Of a DNA stretch of 64,000 nt, positions 25,450-34,693 are shown piece by piece (the first letter of the stretch is position 1; each line of letters opens with the position of its first letter). Position numbers and translations under genes: made by a program. The DNA comes from JAWLHU01 sp049325315 (GTDB lineage Bacteria; Bacillota; Sulfobacillia; Symbiobacteriales; Symbiobacteriaceae), in assembly GCA_049325315.1 (NCBI GenBank), contig JBMONB010000048.1, forward strand, positions 48,088-112,087. Reading direction: 5' to 3'. The notes under the pieces are model-generated. The model ran no database searches, was not told the origin of the DNA, and saw nothing but the letters and a program-made list of their open reading frames with translations.

Positions 25450-26067
25450 TTGCTTGAGGGTTGGAAAGATCTGCTGCCCCGTGGGTGGTCCCCCCCGAAC
25501 GAAACACGGGTCCACATGGATTCCCCCGACGCAGTCGAGATGATTGGCCAGGCCCTTTACCAGACCGGGGCAACACACGTGGGCTCGGCAGATGGGATTG
25601 TACTCTTGTGCGTGGGGACAGACCGGTCCATTGGTGATTCGCTTGGCCCTCTGATCGGTACCTATATGACCCAGGAAAAACCCGATGGGTTCACTGTACT
25701 GGGTACACTGGACAACCCTGTTCATGCCGGGAATCTGGTAGAGGCCGTCGATTGGATCAGAGCCTCGTTTCGGCGGCCGCTTGTGATCGCGGTGGATGCT
25801 TGTCTGGGGCGAACGGAGTCCATTGGCATGCTTACAGTCAGCGAGGGTAGTCTGCGACCGGGAGCCGGCGTAAACAAATCGCTTCCCTCGGTAGGCGATC
25901 TTCACGTTACGGGCGTCGTGAATGTTGGGGGATTTATGGAGTACTTCGTGCTCCAGAACACCCGTCTTAGCCTGGTTATGCGCATGGCCAAGGTGGCGGC
26001 CTCCGGTATCGAGGAGGGCCTACGGGCCCTTGTTCGCAATCGCAGGCACGTATCCCTTTCGGACTGA
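25450..26067 (+). CDS. yyaC: Spore protease YyaC
   Basis: A 205-residue protein with the YyaC signatures LLCVGTDRSIGDSLGPLIG, VIAVDACLGR and VGGFMEYFVLQNTRL. YyaC belongs to the hydrogenase-maturation/germination-protease (GPR-like) fold and is associated with sporulation, with unclear substrate. The TTG at 25450 is favoured by GGGAGGGA seven bases upstream and gives the same length as the Bacillus protein; ATG codons at 25390 and 25516 lack a good site. It is one of few plus-strand genes left of oriC. Confidence 0.85.
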   Translation: MLEGWKDLLPRGWSPPNETRVHMDSPDAVEMIGQALYQTGATHVGSADGIVLLCVGTDRSIGDSLGPLIGTYMTQEKPDGFTVLGTLDNPVHAGNLVEAVDWIRASFRRPLVIAVDACLGRTESIGMLTVSEGSLRPGAGVNKSLPSVGDLHVTGVVNVGGFMEYFVLQNTRLSLVMRMAKVAASGIEEGLRALVRNRRHVSLSD

Positions 26068-26072
26068 GAAAA

Positions 26073-26105
26073 CGCCCGTCCTGTGTTTGCAGGGCGGGCG
26101 GTTTT
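26073..26105 (+). terminator. Terminator between yyaC and bactofilin gene
   Basis: CGCCCGTCCTG pairs with CAGGGCGGGCG (one G-U pair) around a six-base loop, followed by GTTTT; AAAA on the other side makes it usable by both converging genes. Confidence 0.8.
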
Positions 26106-26114
26106 AACTGTCTG

Positions 26115-26522
26115 CTATTCATCCCGAGCAGCGGCTACGTGCTTTGAGGCGGTGTCATTCGCAGGCGCCATGTTGCTGCGGCCATGGAAGACGGCACCTT
26201 CGTGAATAACCAAATGGCCGCACTTCACGTCACCGTGGAGTCGGGCTCCGGGAAGGAGTTCAAGCTTCCCCTCCACATCAATCTCACCCCGGACTTCACC
26301 AGACATGGCGAGCCCCTTGGATTTGATGTTGGCAACAATGCGTCCTTTAGGGCCAACAATCAGGTCCCCGTTATGGTGAACCGTGCCTTCCAGGTACCCA
26401 TCTACCCGAACGACACCCGAGGACTCGATTGTTCCTTTGATTTCCGTCCCCTCACCAATAACGGTCTCCACCTTGCCATAGTTCAGGCTGTCCGCTGTCG
26501 GCTTTTTGGACTTACCGAACAC
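26115..26522 (-). CDS. Bactofilin (polymer-forming cytoskeletal protein)
   Basis: A 135-residue DUF583/bactofilin domain protein with the repeating beta-helix pattern (TVIGEGTEIKGTIESSGVVR, GYLEGTVHHNGDLIVGPKG and so on). Bactofilins form membrane-associated filaments that scaffold cell-wall enzymes. It follows an M23 peptidase gene by 15 bp on the same strand, a pairing seen in other bacteria where the bactofilin positions the peptidase. Confidence 0.93.
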   Translation of the reverse strand: MFGKSKKPTADSLNYGKVETVIGEGTEIKGTIESSGVVRVDGYLEGTVHHNGDLIVGPKGRIVANIKSKGLAMSGEVRGEIDVEGKLELLPGARLHGDVKCGHLVIHEGAVFHGRSNMAPANDTASKHVAAARDE

Positions 26523-26537
26523 AACTATACCCCCGGT

Positions 26538-27581
26538 TTACTGTAGATACGGCGTTGGATCCACCGCGACGCCGTTGAGGTGTACTTCGTAGTGAACGTG
26601 AGGACCGGTACTGAGTCCGGTGTTTCCGACCCACCCGATGACTTCCCCGCGCTTCACCTCTTGACCGTATTTAACGTTCCAGTCAACCATGTGGGCATAC
26701 AAGGTCCTGAAGCCATAACCATGGTCAATGACCACAGTGTAACCATAGCCGCCGCTCTTCCAGCCGGCATGATTGACGACACCGTCGCCCGTGGCATGGA
26801 TTGGTGCCCAGTACTCATGAGCGAAGTCGATACCATCGTGCTGTTGCTGCCCCCAACCAAAGGGGCTCCAGCGCCAGCCGAAGCGGTCGGTAATGCGTGC
26901 GCCAGCAATCGGCAGGCCTGTGGGTCGGTGTGCCAGGAAATCAAGCAGGTCTGCAATATCCTGTTTGCCCTGTGTTAGGGCCTCCTTGGACTGCGCCACC
27001 AGTTCCAGTTGGTCAGCCAACGCTTGATTTGTCTCCCGGGCTGCAAGGAGTGTCTTCTCAGGCGGGAGGGACGTCCTAGAAAGCCTGAGATCAAGCTCAA
27101 GGGTATCCCGCCGACCTACCACATACCCCCTTACGTCCTCAGGGAGCATCGTCGCGAGGGTCGGAAGATTCTCTTGCCGGTTGGCGGCAGCCTGGGGTCC
27201 ACCTCGTCCGGCTGGCGATGCGAGAGTCTCTCGGACGTCCACACTACGAGAGGAGGCAGCGCTGGTCTGGCCCGTCATCTGTTTGATCTGCTGCTCGAGT
27301 GTCTCTAACTCTGCGAGCCGATCTTGTATGGTCAGTGCCTTCGCTTGCATCTCTTCAATCTGTGCTTGCTGAACCCGGTTTGTCTTACGCAACTCTTCCA
27401 GCTCCACCAACTCGGTCCTTAGGGTCTGGGCCTCCTGTTGGAAGAACCACAGCCCGCCCGCTAGTCCGACGAAGAGGATTCCCACAACAGCCAACCAGGC
27501 TGGTGCAAAGGTGAAGCTATAGCTGCGTTTTGCCGTCTGCGGCACGACGATGACGGTTAGCGTTCGGTTGTTCTTCGCCAA
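26538..27581 (-). CDS. M23 metallopeptidase with membrane anchor and coiled coil
   Basis: A 347-residue membrane-anchored peptidoglycan endopeptidase: cytoplasmic basic N-terminus, one transmembrane helix at about residues 26-46, a coiled-coil region at about 50-100 and again near 180-215, and an M23 domain at about 230-347 with zinc motifs QHDGIDFA and HVHYEV. No LysM domain, unlike the two other M23 genes in the window. It is the first gene of a peptidase-bactofilin operon. Confidence 0.92.
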   Translation of the reverse strand: MAKNNRTLTVIVVPQTAKRSYSFTFAPAWLAVVGILFVGLAGGLWFFQQEAQTLRTELVELEELRKTNRVQQAQIEEMQAKALTIQDRLAELETLEQQIKQMTGQTSAASSRSVDVRETLASPAGRGGPQAAANRQENLPTLATMLPEDVRGYVVGRRDTLELDLRLSRTSLPPEKTLLAARETNQALADQLELVAQSKEALTQGKQDIADLLDFLAHRPTGLPIAGARITDRFGWRWSPFGWGQQQHDGIDFAHEYWAPIHATGDGVVNHAGWKSGGYGYTVVIDHGYGFRTLYAHMVDWNVKYGQEVKRGEVIGWVGNTGLSTGPHVHYEVHLNGVAVDPTPYLQ

Positions 27582-27751
27582 ACTGTGGATCCCCCCCGGT
27601 GGGTGTCACTGTGTTGTTAACCCAAGAACAAACAGGCAATATGGGTGATTCCACCTCGTTCCGCCCGATTCCTTCCCACAGGCAAAATATATTGTCGTGT
27701 TTTTGTAAGGGTATGAGAGTAATTTCGGCGGGGTCCGTTTAGCCGTTTGTA

Positions 27752-28246
27752 TTAGGTCTGTTCTCCTTTTGCTTGTGCCAGCGCCTTCTGCTCTTCCTCT
27801 GAGAGAGTGTAGGTCGAAGTGCCGTTTCGAATCGGCTTGGCGTAGATGCGTGACTCGTTGCGGCCGTAGAGGCTGGAAATGACAAATCCATTATCGCGCG
27901 CATCTAACAAAGCAATGGCAAAACTGAGATCGCTACCGGTATCAGGAAATGCATTGAAGCGGATGATGCCTGTGCGCTGAATATGGGAAAGGGCATCGGT
28001 TCCCATTATCGAGACACGCCCTTCCAGAGCAGCCAGTGTCTCTTTCACCGCTTGCAGTTCCTTGCCTTGATCTAGTAGAAGGGTTTCGATATCCCTGGTG
28101 GCATCACCGTTGAGGAGGAGGCGATAACGGCGAAGAAGTCGTGCCTGTCGTATCAGAATGACGAGCATAAGGAGGAGAGCAAAGATACACAACCCCAGCG
28201 CAGTAAAGGCAATCACAGTGGGATCAAGCAGTACGAGGGCGTCCAC
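27752..28246 (-). CDS. DUF4446 family membrane protein
   Basis: A 164-residue protein with an N-terminal transmembrane helix (about residues 10-32), a short coiled coil and a C-terminal domain with RTGIIRFNAFPDTGSDLSFA and YAKPIRNG, the DUF4446 signature. Function unknown, though the family is commonly found beside parAB, as here. The GTG at 28246 with AGGAGGT seven bases upstream is the start; the upstream open frame lacks a site. Confidence 0.85.
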   Translation of the reverse strand: MDALVLLDPTVIAFTALGLCIFALLLMLVILIRQARLLRRYRLLLNGDATRDIETLLLDQGKELQAVKETLAALEGRVSIMGTDALSHIQRTGIIRFNAFPDTGSDLSFAIALLDARDNGFVISSLYGRNESRIYAKPIRNGTSTYTLSEEEQKALAQAKGEQT

Positions 28247-28383
28247 CAGGTGGACCTCCTTTATTGAAGTGCGGTTCTGGATGTCAATTGGGACGCTCGT
28301 CCCCAATCGGTAGGTGAGTGAAAAAGGTCGAGGCTTCGATCGGAGTCCCTTATTCACGGTCCACCGTGGAAGGACACAGGACG

Positions 28384-28399
28384 TGTTCCACGTGGAACA
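28384..28399. promoter_or_regulatory. parS site 1
   Basis: Perfect 16-bp palindrome TGTTCCACGTGGAACA, the Firmicute consensus for ParB (Spo0J) binding and CTP-dependent clamp loading. Confidence 0.95.
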
Positions 28400-28526
28400 T
28401 CAGTCGGTTATGTGGCTGTCAGAGTGGGGTGAAAACCCTCACCCTACGGCGCTGTTGTGCCGCCAGTAACGGGCGTACCAGGAGAGCTAACGACGACCTC
28501 TGCGATCGCTCACCTCAGGCCGGTCC

Positions 28527-28542
28527 TGTTCCACGTGGAACA
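28527..28542. promoter_or_regulatory. parS site 2
   Basis: A second perfect TGTTCCACGTGGAACA, 143 bp from site 1. Confidence 0.95.
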
Positions 28543-28586
28543 ATGTTGCTCGCCAGAAAGAGGGGGAACATCCGCGGCCCCTTTGG

Positions 28587-28602
28587 TGTTCCACGTGGAA
28601 CA
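28587..28602. promoter_or_regulatory. parS site 3
   Basis: A third perfect TGTTCCACGTGGAACA, ending 2 bp from the parB stop codon and 60 bp from site 2. Confidence 0.95.
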
Positions 28603-28604
28603 CA

Positions 28605-29501
28605 TCAGACGCGGAAGCGCTCCTTCGGAGGAGTTGGCCCCGGTCCCTCTCCGAGCCCCAGGGCATCAAGAATGCGCCCCAAGCCATCTTCACCGAAGAA
28701 GGTGATTTCGATGCGCCCCTTTTCGCCGTTCAAGTTGAGCTTTACAGGGGTTCCGAACCACTCTCGAAGCCGTGCCTCTACCTCTAGCAAATCAGGGCTC
28801 ATCTGCTCTTTACTCGGGGTGCGCTCCACCTTTTGCTTCGCTGCCACAGCCCGGGCCAGGTCTTCCACCTGCCGCACAGAAAGCCCTTCCGCTACCACCC
28901 GGGAGGCCAAGGCTGACTGCTGCTCCGCATCCCCAAGCCCGAGGAGAACCTTAGCGTGTCCCATAGACAACCGCCCGGACCGGACCGCTTCCCGAGCGAC
29001 AGGTGCCAACTGCAACAGCCGCAGCGTATTGGCGATCTGCGGCCGGCTCTTGCCAAGTCGCTGCGCTAGCTCCTCCTGGGTGAGCTTGAAACTCTCCATG
29101 AGAACCTTGTACGCTTCTGCCTCTTCGAGGGGATTCAAGTCCTCGCGCTGGAGGTTCTCAATTAGTGCGATCTCCATTGTCTCCGCCTCGGAGAACTCCC
29201 GTACCAACGCTGGGATCTTCTTAAGCCCGGCCAGCCCAGCCGCTCGCCAGCGACGCTCGCCGGCTACGATCTCATAGCCCTTGCCTTTAGGCCGGACAAC
29301 GATTGGCTGGACAATGCCGTGCTCTCTGATTGAGGCAGCCAACTCATCCAGGCGGGCCTGGTCAAACTCCTTTCGAGGCTGATGCGGATTTGGCTGAACC
29401 TCACGGAGATCAAGCTCCTGAATACTGTCGTGATCCCGCTCATGAACCTCCACTTCCGGAATCAGAGCACCAAGCCCTCTACCCAGCCCTTTCTTGGACA
29501 T
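28605..29501 (-). CDS. parB: Chromosome partitioning protein ParB (Spo0J)
   Basis: A 298-residue ParB: N-terminal CTPase motifs NPHQPRK and GERRWRAA, central helix-turn-helix (LTQEELAQRLGKSRPQIAN) that recognises parS, and a C-terminal dimerisation domain. It loads SMC at parS sites and works with ParA in origin segregation and sporulation. The ATG at 29501 with GAGGTG is preferred to the TTG at 29507. It overlaps the end of parA by 23 bp, and three parS sites follow. Confidence 0.96.
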   Translation of the reverse strand: MSKKGLGRGLGALIPEVEVHERDHDSIQELDLREVQPNPHQPRKEFDQARLDELAASIREHGIVQPIVVRPKGKGYEIVAGERRWRAAGLAGLKKIPALVREFSEAETMEIALIENLQREDLNPLEEAEAYKVLMESFKLTQEELAQRLGKSRPQIANTLRLLQLAPVAREAVRSGRLSMGHAKVLLGLGDAEQQSALASRVVAEGLSVRQVEDLARAVAAKQKVERTPSKEQMSPDLLEVEARLREWFGTPVKLNLNGEKGRIEITFFGEDGLGRILDALGLGEGPGPTPPKERFRV

Positions 29502-30255
29502 GCTCAATCACCTCTCTTGCCAACTCCATATAAGCCTCGGCGCCCTTGGACCTGGGGTCATACATGCTAATCGGCACACCATGACTGGGCGCTTCACTAA
29601 GTCGAACATTCCGGGTGATAATCGAACGGTACACCTTCCCCTTGAAGAAGCGCTTCACGTCTTCGACCACCTGGATGCTCAAATTGGTTCGACCATCAAA
29701 CATGGTCAGTAGAACCCCCTCCACCTCAAGCGACGGGTTGAGGGCCTCCCGAACCAACTTGAACGTATCCATCAACTGAGTCAGCCCTTCAAGGGCATAG
29801 TACTCGCACTGAATGGGAATCAAGATGGAATCCGCAGCGGTAAGTGCATTGATGGTGAGCAACCCGAGCGAAGGCGGGCAATCCATCAAAATGAAATCGA
29901 ACTGATCGCGGAAGGGGTGAAGTGCCTTCTTAAGACGGTTCTCTCGTGAGATTCGAGGCACCAACTCGATCTCGGCGCCAGCGAGGTCAATGGTGGCCGG
30001 CACCACCGCGAGACCCGGCACTTTCGCTTCAATCATCGCTTCCAGGGGTGACATCTCATCAAGCAACACGTCATAAACCGAGGCCCGCACCGTCTTCCGG
30101 TCTATGCCCAGTCCAGATGTCGCGTTTCCTTGGGGATCGATATCCACCAGCAGCACCCGCATACCTAGTTCAGCCAGGCAAGCGCTCAAGTTGACTGCGG
30201 TGGTCGTCTTCCCGACGCCACCCTTCTGGTTCGCTACTGCAATGATGCGACCCAC
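29479..30255 (-). CDS. parA: Chromosome partitioning ATPase ParA (Soj)
   Basis: A 258-residue deviant-Walker ATPase with P-loop KGGVGKTTTAVNL (signature Lys present) and Walker B DIDPQGNATSG. ParA/Soj binds DNA as an ATP dimer, drives segregation with ParB and regulates DnaA. The GTG at 30255 with GGAGGGAG eight bases before it gives the family length; the upstream frame is open to 30315. It overlaps parB. Confidence 0.96.
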   Translation of the reverse strand: MGRIIAVANQKGGVGKTTTAVNLSACLAELGMRVLLVDIDPQGNATSGLGIDRKTVRASVYDVLLDEMSPLEAMIEAKVPGLAVVPATIDLAGAEIELVPRISRENRLKKALHPFRDQFDFILMDCPPSLGLLTINALTAADSILIPIQCEYYALEGLTQLMDTFKLVREALNPSLEVEGVLLTMFDGRTNLSIQVVEDVKRFFKGKVYRSIITRNVRLSEAPSHGVPISMYDPRSKGAEAYMELAREVIEHVQERAG

Positions 30256-30592
30256 TGCTGACACTCCCTCCGTAGCCGCCGTCTGAACACTTATTCGGCC
30301 TCGGCAGCCCGCCATTCGGCTTCAACTCGTAACTGATTCGTCATCCCCTCAGTCGTTCCTGCACTCATTCAATGGCATTCTCCCTGGAGTCACCACAGAA
30401 TCCCCGGTAAATAAAACAGAAAGGGCGGCCGCCACCAAACCGTGGAGGGGCCACCCTGTACTACCAAATTGTGAGAACTGTTCGGACAGCTACAAGCCGT
30501 TCTGAGCCGATTTTTCAGCATCCCCGCTACCGTCATATCCCTATCTGCAGATTGCGCCAAAAACCACCTTAATAGCCCCGCTGAGCCGTTTT
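30256..30592. other. Intergenic region between rsmG and parA
   Basis: A 337-bp gap holding the rsmG-side terminator (30411-30456) and presumably the parA promoter. Two short related motifs (CGGCTCAG on the minus strand, near 30586 and 30509) recur, with no obvious meaning. No gene seen. Confidence 0.5.
30411..30456 (-). terminator. Terminator between rsmG and parA
   Basis: On the minus strand GGGTGGCC pairs with GGCCGCCC, continued by a CCAC/GTGG inner stem, followed by TTTCTGTTTTATT. Confidence 0.68.
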
Positions 30593-31336
30593 CTACAACG
30601 GTGTCTTGGCTGGAATCCCCGCTTTCCGCGGGTAACCCTTTGGAACAGGCTTCACCTTCTGAATGCGCACTAGCGACCGAGCCCCCGCTCCTTCCGGGAG
30701 ATCAACCTCCAGGACAGCATCGACTCGACCGCCCAGCACCTCAATCGCGCGCTCGGCTGCCTCCACTTCCTCACGGACACCAGGACCCTTCATGGCCAGG
30801 AAGTGGCCACCTATACGAACGAACGGCAGACAGTATTCCGCAAGCACCCGCAGCTCAGCCACCGCCCGGGCAGTGGCCACATCGTATACCTCTCGGTGCT
30901 CGCTTGACTGTCCAGCGTCCTCTGCGCGACTCCACACAACCCGGTAGCCTTCCACACCGCCAGCAAGGGGCTGTATAACCTCCTCCCCCACCACTTCGAG
31001 GAACCGGCACCGCTTCTGCAGGCTCTCGAGCACTACCAGATCCGTCTTCGGAAGCAAGCACTTCCAGGTAATGCCGGGGAAGCCGGCACCGGTTCCAACG
31101 TCGATTACCCTCATTCCGGCTTCTAGTTTCGCGCCAGTGAAACCAGCGGCTGAGTCGAGGGCGTGCTTGATCACCATCTCCCGCTCATCAGTAATCGCTG
31201 TCAAATTGACGCGCTTATTCCAATCGGCCACCATAGCGAGGTGCTTGATCACCGCTTCAATCGACGCCGGCGTTGGGTCCAGACCATAGGCCCGGAGCCC
31301 TTCCTCCAGCAACGCCCGGTTCGCTTGTTCCACCAC
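30593..31336 (-). CDS. rsmG: 16S rRNA (guanine-527 N7)-methyltransferase RsmG
   Basis: A protein of about 247 residues with the Rossmann SAM-binding motif VIDVGTGAGFPGI and the GidB family segments KRVNLTAITD and AMKGPG. It methylates G527 of 16S rRNA. Two adjacent GTG codons (31336 and 31333) follow TTGGAGG and either could be the start. It is 28 bp downstream of mnmG, in the classic mnmE-mnmG-rsmG-parA-parB order. Confidence 0.95.
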   Translation of the reverse strand: MVEQANRALLEEGLRAYGLDPTPASIEAVIKHLAMVADWNKRVNLTAITDEREMVIKHALDSAAGFTGAKLEAGMRVIDVGTGAGFPGITWKCLLPKTDLVVLESLQKRCRFLEVVGEEVIQPLAGGVEGYRVVWSRAEDAGQSSEHREVYDVATARAVAELRVLAEYCLPFVRIGGHFLAMKGPGVREEVEAAERAIEVLGGRVDAVLEVDLPEGAGARSLVRIQKVKPVPKGYPRKAGIPAKTPL

Positions 31337-31364
31337 GACCGCCTCCAAAATCCCGTTGGTCAGG

Positions 31365-33245
31365 CTACTGCGCCGCCCCGCGAAGCCGCTTCTCCAGATA
31401 GACCAGCAACATCGCAATGTCAGCCGGCGAAACCCCGGCGATACGACTGGCCTGTCCGACAGTCTCTGGACGAATGCTGCTCAACCTCTCCCGTGCCTCA
31501 ATCGACAGGCCATGAAGCTCACGAAAATCGAGGTCTTCGGGAAGCCTCTTTCCCTCCAGGCGGCGCATGCGCTCTACCTGCTCGCTCTCCTTGCGAATGT
31601 ACCCTTCGTACTTAACGAGTGTCTGTACCTCTTGGACCACAGCTCGGTCCAGGTCGCTTCGCCCGTAGCCCATGGCCACCAAGTGATCATACCCAATCTC
31701 CGGCCGGCGAAGCAGCTGGGCCAGGGTGGCTCCGCTCTTTAGTTCCGTTGAGCCCACGGCACGGAGCACGGCCTGTACCTCCTCGCCTGGGGGAACTACC
31801 GTCCTCTCGAGGCGGGCTTGCTCCTCGCCAATGGCGTCACGCAACGCAACAAACGCATCCCACCGAGTGTCGTCAACGAGACCAACTGAACGCCCCTTCT
31901 CAGTCAGGCGCAGGTGAGCGTTATCCTGGCGGAGCATTAGCCGGTACTCGGCCCGCGACGTCATCATTCGGTAGGGTTCCGGTGAGCCCTTGGTCACCAG
32001 GTCATCGATCAGTACACCGATGTACCCCTCTGACCGGTCGATCACTAGCGGTTCACGCCCCTGCACCATCAGACCTGCGTTGATGCCGGCGATCAGCCCC
32101 TGTGCAGCAGCCTCCTCGTAACCAGACGTGCCGTTAATCTGCCCCCCACAGAAGAGACCCCCCACCTTCTTGGTCTCCAACGACGGCTTTAGCTGCGTGC
32201 TGATCAGGTAGTCGTACTCGATCGCATAGCCAGGGCGGAGCAGTTCGGCCTCCTCCATCCCCTTAATGGACCGGACCACCTCGATCTGAACCTCTTCCGG
32301 CAGACTGGTCGAAAGGCCGAGCATATACAGTTCGATCGAATCCCACGACTCAGGCTCCAGGAAGATCTGGTGGCTCTCCTTGTCGGTGAACCGCACAATC
32401 TTGTCCTCCACTGAAGGACAGTAGCGTGGTCCCCGCCCTTCAATCACCCCAGTGAACATGGGAGCTCGGTGAAGGTTGCGGCGAATGATCTCGTGGGAAC
32501 GTTCGTTAGTGGCTGTAAGCCAGCAGGGCAGCTGCTTCCGCGGCGTCCGCTCCGAAAGAAAGCTGAAGCGCCAAGGCTCCTCATCACCATCCTGCCGGGT
32601 CATAACGGAGGTGTCGACCGTTCGCCCGTCGATTCGGGGCGGCGTGCCTGTCTTGAAACGCCCCACCTCGAATCCCAGTCGCAGCAGGTTTGCCGTAAGC
32701 CCCACGGCGGGAGCCATACCACTGGGTCCAGACTGCCTCTGAACCTCCCCCATAATGGTCTTCCCATGCAGGTAGGTTCCGGTACTGAGGACCACCGCCT
32801 TGGCCGCGAAGAAGAGGCCTGATGCCGTGGTCACACCCCGTACCCGACCGTCCTCAACGACAATGTCCTGAATCATCCCCTGCTTCAGGTCAAGATTCGG
32901 CGTTCGCTCCATCACCAGACGCATCATCCAGGAGTAGCTCCGCTTGTCGACCTGCGCACGAAGCGCCTGCACAGCCGGTCCCTTCCCGCTGTTCAACAGG
33001 CGCATCTGCAGAAAGGTCGCGTCTGTGGTTAACCCCATTTGCCCGCCAAGGGCATCAATTTCCCGAACCAAGTGCCCTTTCGCCGGCCCCCCGATCGACG
33101 GATTGCAATTCATCATGCCGATATTGTCCAGGTTCGTGGTGAAGCAAGCGGTAAGAAGCCCCATGCGGGCCGTTGCCAGCGCCGCCTCGATGCCGGCATG
33201 TCCCGCGCCCACCACGATCACGTCATACGACTTCGTTAGCGCCAT
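31365..33245 (-). CDS. mnmG: tRNA uridine-5-carboxymethylaminomethyl modification protein MnmG (GidA)
   Basis: A 626-residue FAD enzyme that with MnmE modifies the wobble uridine of several tRNAs. The dinucleotide-binding motif VVGAGHAGIEAA, the NCNPSIGGPAKGHLVREID signature and the C-terminal helical domain are complete. The ATG at 33245 with GAGG seven bases upstream is the start; an upstream in-frame codon at 33263 would overlap mnmE. mnmE ends 7 bp before this start. Confidence 0.97.
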   Translation of the reverse strand: MALTKSYDVIVVGAGHAGIEAALATARMGLLTACFTTNLDNIGMMNCNPSIGGPAKGHLVREIDALGGQMGLTTDATFLQMRLLNSGKGPAVQALRAQVDKRSYSWMMRLVMERTPNLDLKQGMIQDIVVEDGRVRGVTTASGLFFAAKAVVLSTGTYLHGKTIMGEVQRQSGPSGMAPAVGLTANLLRLGFEVGRFKTGTPPRIDGRTVDTSVMTRQDGDEEPWRFSFLSERTPRKQLPCWLTATNERSHEIIRRNLHRAPMFTGVIEGRGPRYCPSVEDKIVRFTDKESHQIFLEPESWDSIELYMLGLSTSLPEEVQIEVVRSIKGMEEAELLRPGYAIEYDYLISTQLKPSLETKKVGGLFCGGQINGTSGYEEAAAQGLIAGINAGLMVQGREPLVIDRSEGYIGVLIDDLVTKGSPEPYRMMTSRAEYRLMLRQDNAHLRLTEKGRSVGLVDDTRWDAFVALRDAIGEEQARLERTVVPPGEEVQAVLRAVGSTELKSGATLAQLLRRPEIGYDHLVAMGYGRSDLDRAVVQEVQTLVKYEGYIRKESEQVERMRRLEGKRLPEDLDFRELHGLSIEARERLSSIRPETVGQASRIAGVSPADIAMLLVYLEKRLRGAAQ

Positions 33246-33252
33246 ATTCGCC

Positions 33253-34626
33253 TCACTTTCCAATGCAGAACCGGCTAAAAATCTGGTCGAGGAGGTCCTC
33301 CCCTACAGTTTCTCCGGTGACTTCGCCAAGGACAACCCATGCCGACCGAACGTCAATCGATACCATGTCTGACCCCATTCCCACCTCAAGGGTCTCCACA
33401 GCGCCTAACAGGTGGTCCCGGGCCCGCCGCAGACACTCCTCCTGCCTGGCGTTTACGATGAGATCCTCCCCGGCGTCGTGAACGCCTGCCGTAGCGGCAA
33501 TGACATCCTCGATTTCACTGAGACCGCTTCCTGTCTCCGCGGAAACCCTCACTACATCCGCTCCGCCAAGTGCTTCCCGCAGCGAGTCCAGATCAAAGCC
33601 TGGCTCCAGGTCGATCTTGTTTGCGACACCGACCCGCTTGGCTCCAGCGGGCACATGTCGGATCCACTCCAAATCCGCCGGCACCAGCCCAGCCGATGCG
33701 TCTACAACCACCAACACCATGTCGGCCCTGGCCAGCGCAGAAAGGCTTCGTTCAACCCCGATCTGTTCGACCGGATCCTGCGTCGGCCGAATACCAGCCG
33801 TGTCAGCCAGTTGTACCGGAACCCCGCCGATATTGACCCACTCTTCAATCACGTCACGGGTGGTCCCCGGAATGGCAGTCACAATGGCCCGGTTCTCCCG
33901 AACCAGGCGGTTCAGCAGGCTCGACTTGCCAACATTCGGCCGACCAGCCAGAACGACCCGGAGCCCTTCCCGCAGCATCTTTCCCTGCCGGGCTCCAGAG
34001 AGTAGCCGCTCTACCTCACCGAGACACCACAAACACCCCTGCCTCGCCTGTTCCTGCGTCTGAACCTCAAGCTCCAACTCAGGAAAGTCGATATCGGCCT
34101 CCAGGTGAGCCGTGATCTCAAGCAACCTGTCCCGAACCAAGCGAATCGCTTCACCCAACTCACCGCGCAGGTGGCTGACCGCCGCGGCCATGGCCCGGTC
34201 CGTCTTAGCCCGAATCACATCAATGACGGCCTCTGCTTGGGCCAGGTCCATTCGCCCGTTCAAAAAGGCCCGCCGCGAGAACTCTCCGGGCTCAGCAACC
34301 CGAGCACCGGCCAGCAGCACGACCTCCAGCACCTGCCGGACCGCTACCTGCCCCCCGTGCGTGTGCAATTCCACCACATCTTCGCCCGTGAACGAGCGGG
34401 GCCCCTTCATCACAAGGGCCAGCGCTTCATCCACTTCGTGTCCCTTCACGTCGACTACCCATCCGTAGATCACCGAATGAGAGCGCCGCTGACGGAGACC
34501 GGCCCCACGACGGGGCCTGAAGACACGCTCTCCCACCGTCAGCGCCGCCGGCCCGCTAATCCGGACGATGCCGATACCGGCCTCACCTGGGCCCGTGGCA
34601 ATGGCTGCGATCGTATCATCCCGCAT
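33253..34626 (-). CDS. mnmE: tRNA modification GTPase MnmE (TrmE)
   Basis: A 457-residue GTPase with N-terminal tetrahydrofolate-binding domain (start DDTIAAIATGPGEAGIGIVR), helical domain and G domain inserted at about 215-380 (GRPNVGKSSLLN, DTAG, NKID), and the C-terminal FCIGK motif whose Cys is conserved. Partner of MnmG encoded next. Confidence 0.97.
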   Translation of the reverse strand: MRDDTIAAIATGPGEAGIGIVRISGPAALTVGERVFRPRRGAGLRQRRSHSVIYGWVVDVKGHEVDEALALVMKGPRSFTGEDVVELHTHGGQVAVRQVLEVVLLAGARVAEPGEFSRRAFLNGRMDLAQAEAVIDVIRAKTDRAMAAAVSHLRGELGEAIRLVRDRLLEITAHLEADIDFPELELEVQTQEQARQGCLWCLGEVERLLSGARQGKMLREGLRVVLAGRPNVGKSSLLNRLVRENRAIVTAIPGTTRDVIEEWVNIGGVPVQLADTAGIRPTQDPVEQIGVERSLSALARADMVLVVVDASAGLVPADLEWIRHVPAGAKRVGVANKIDLEPGFDLDSLREALGGADVVRVSAETGSGLSEIEDVIAATAGVHDAGEDLIVNARQEECLRRARDHLLGAVETLEVGMGSDMVSIDVRSAWVVLGEVTGETVGEDLLDQIFSRFCIGK

Positions 34627-34693
34627 CGTACCGGCACCCCCTACAGATAGAAAAAGGCCCAGTAGCAGTGCTACCAGGCCGCTTGTTCACGCG

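Larger units (their letters stand above)
28247..28604. other. Gene-free parS region downstream of parB
   Basis: A 358-bp stretch without a credible gene. It holds two full parS sites, most of a third, and a palindrome at about 28287-28306 (GGGACGCTCGTCCC core) that lies upstream of the DUF4446 gene. Confidence 0.7.
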
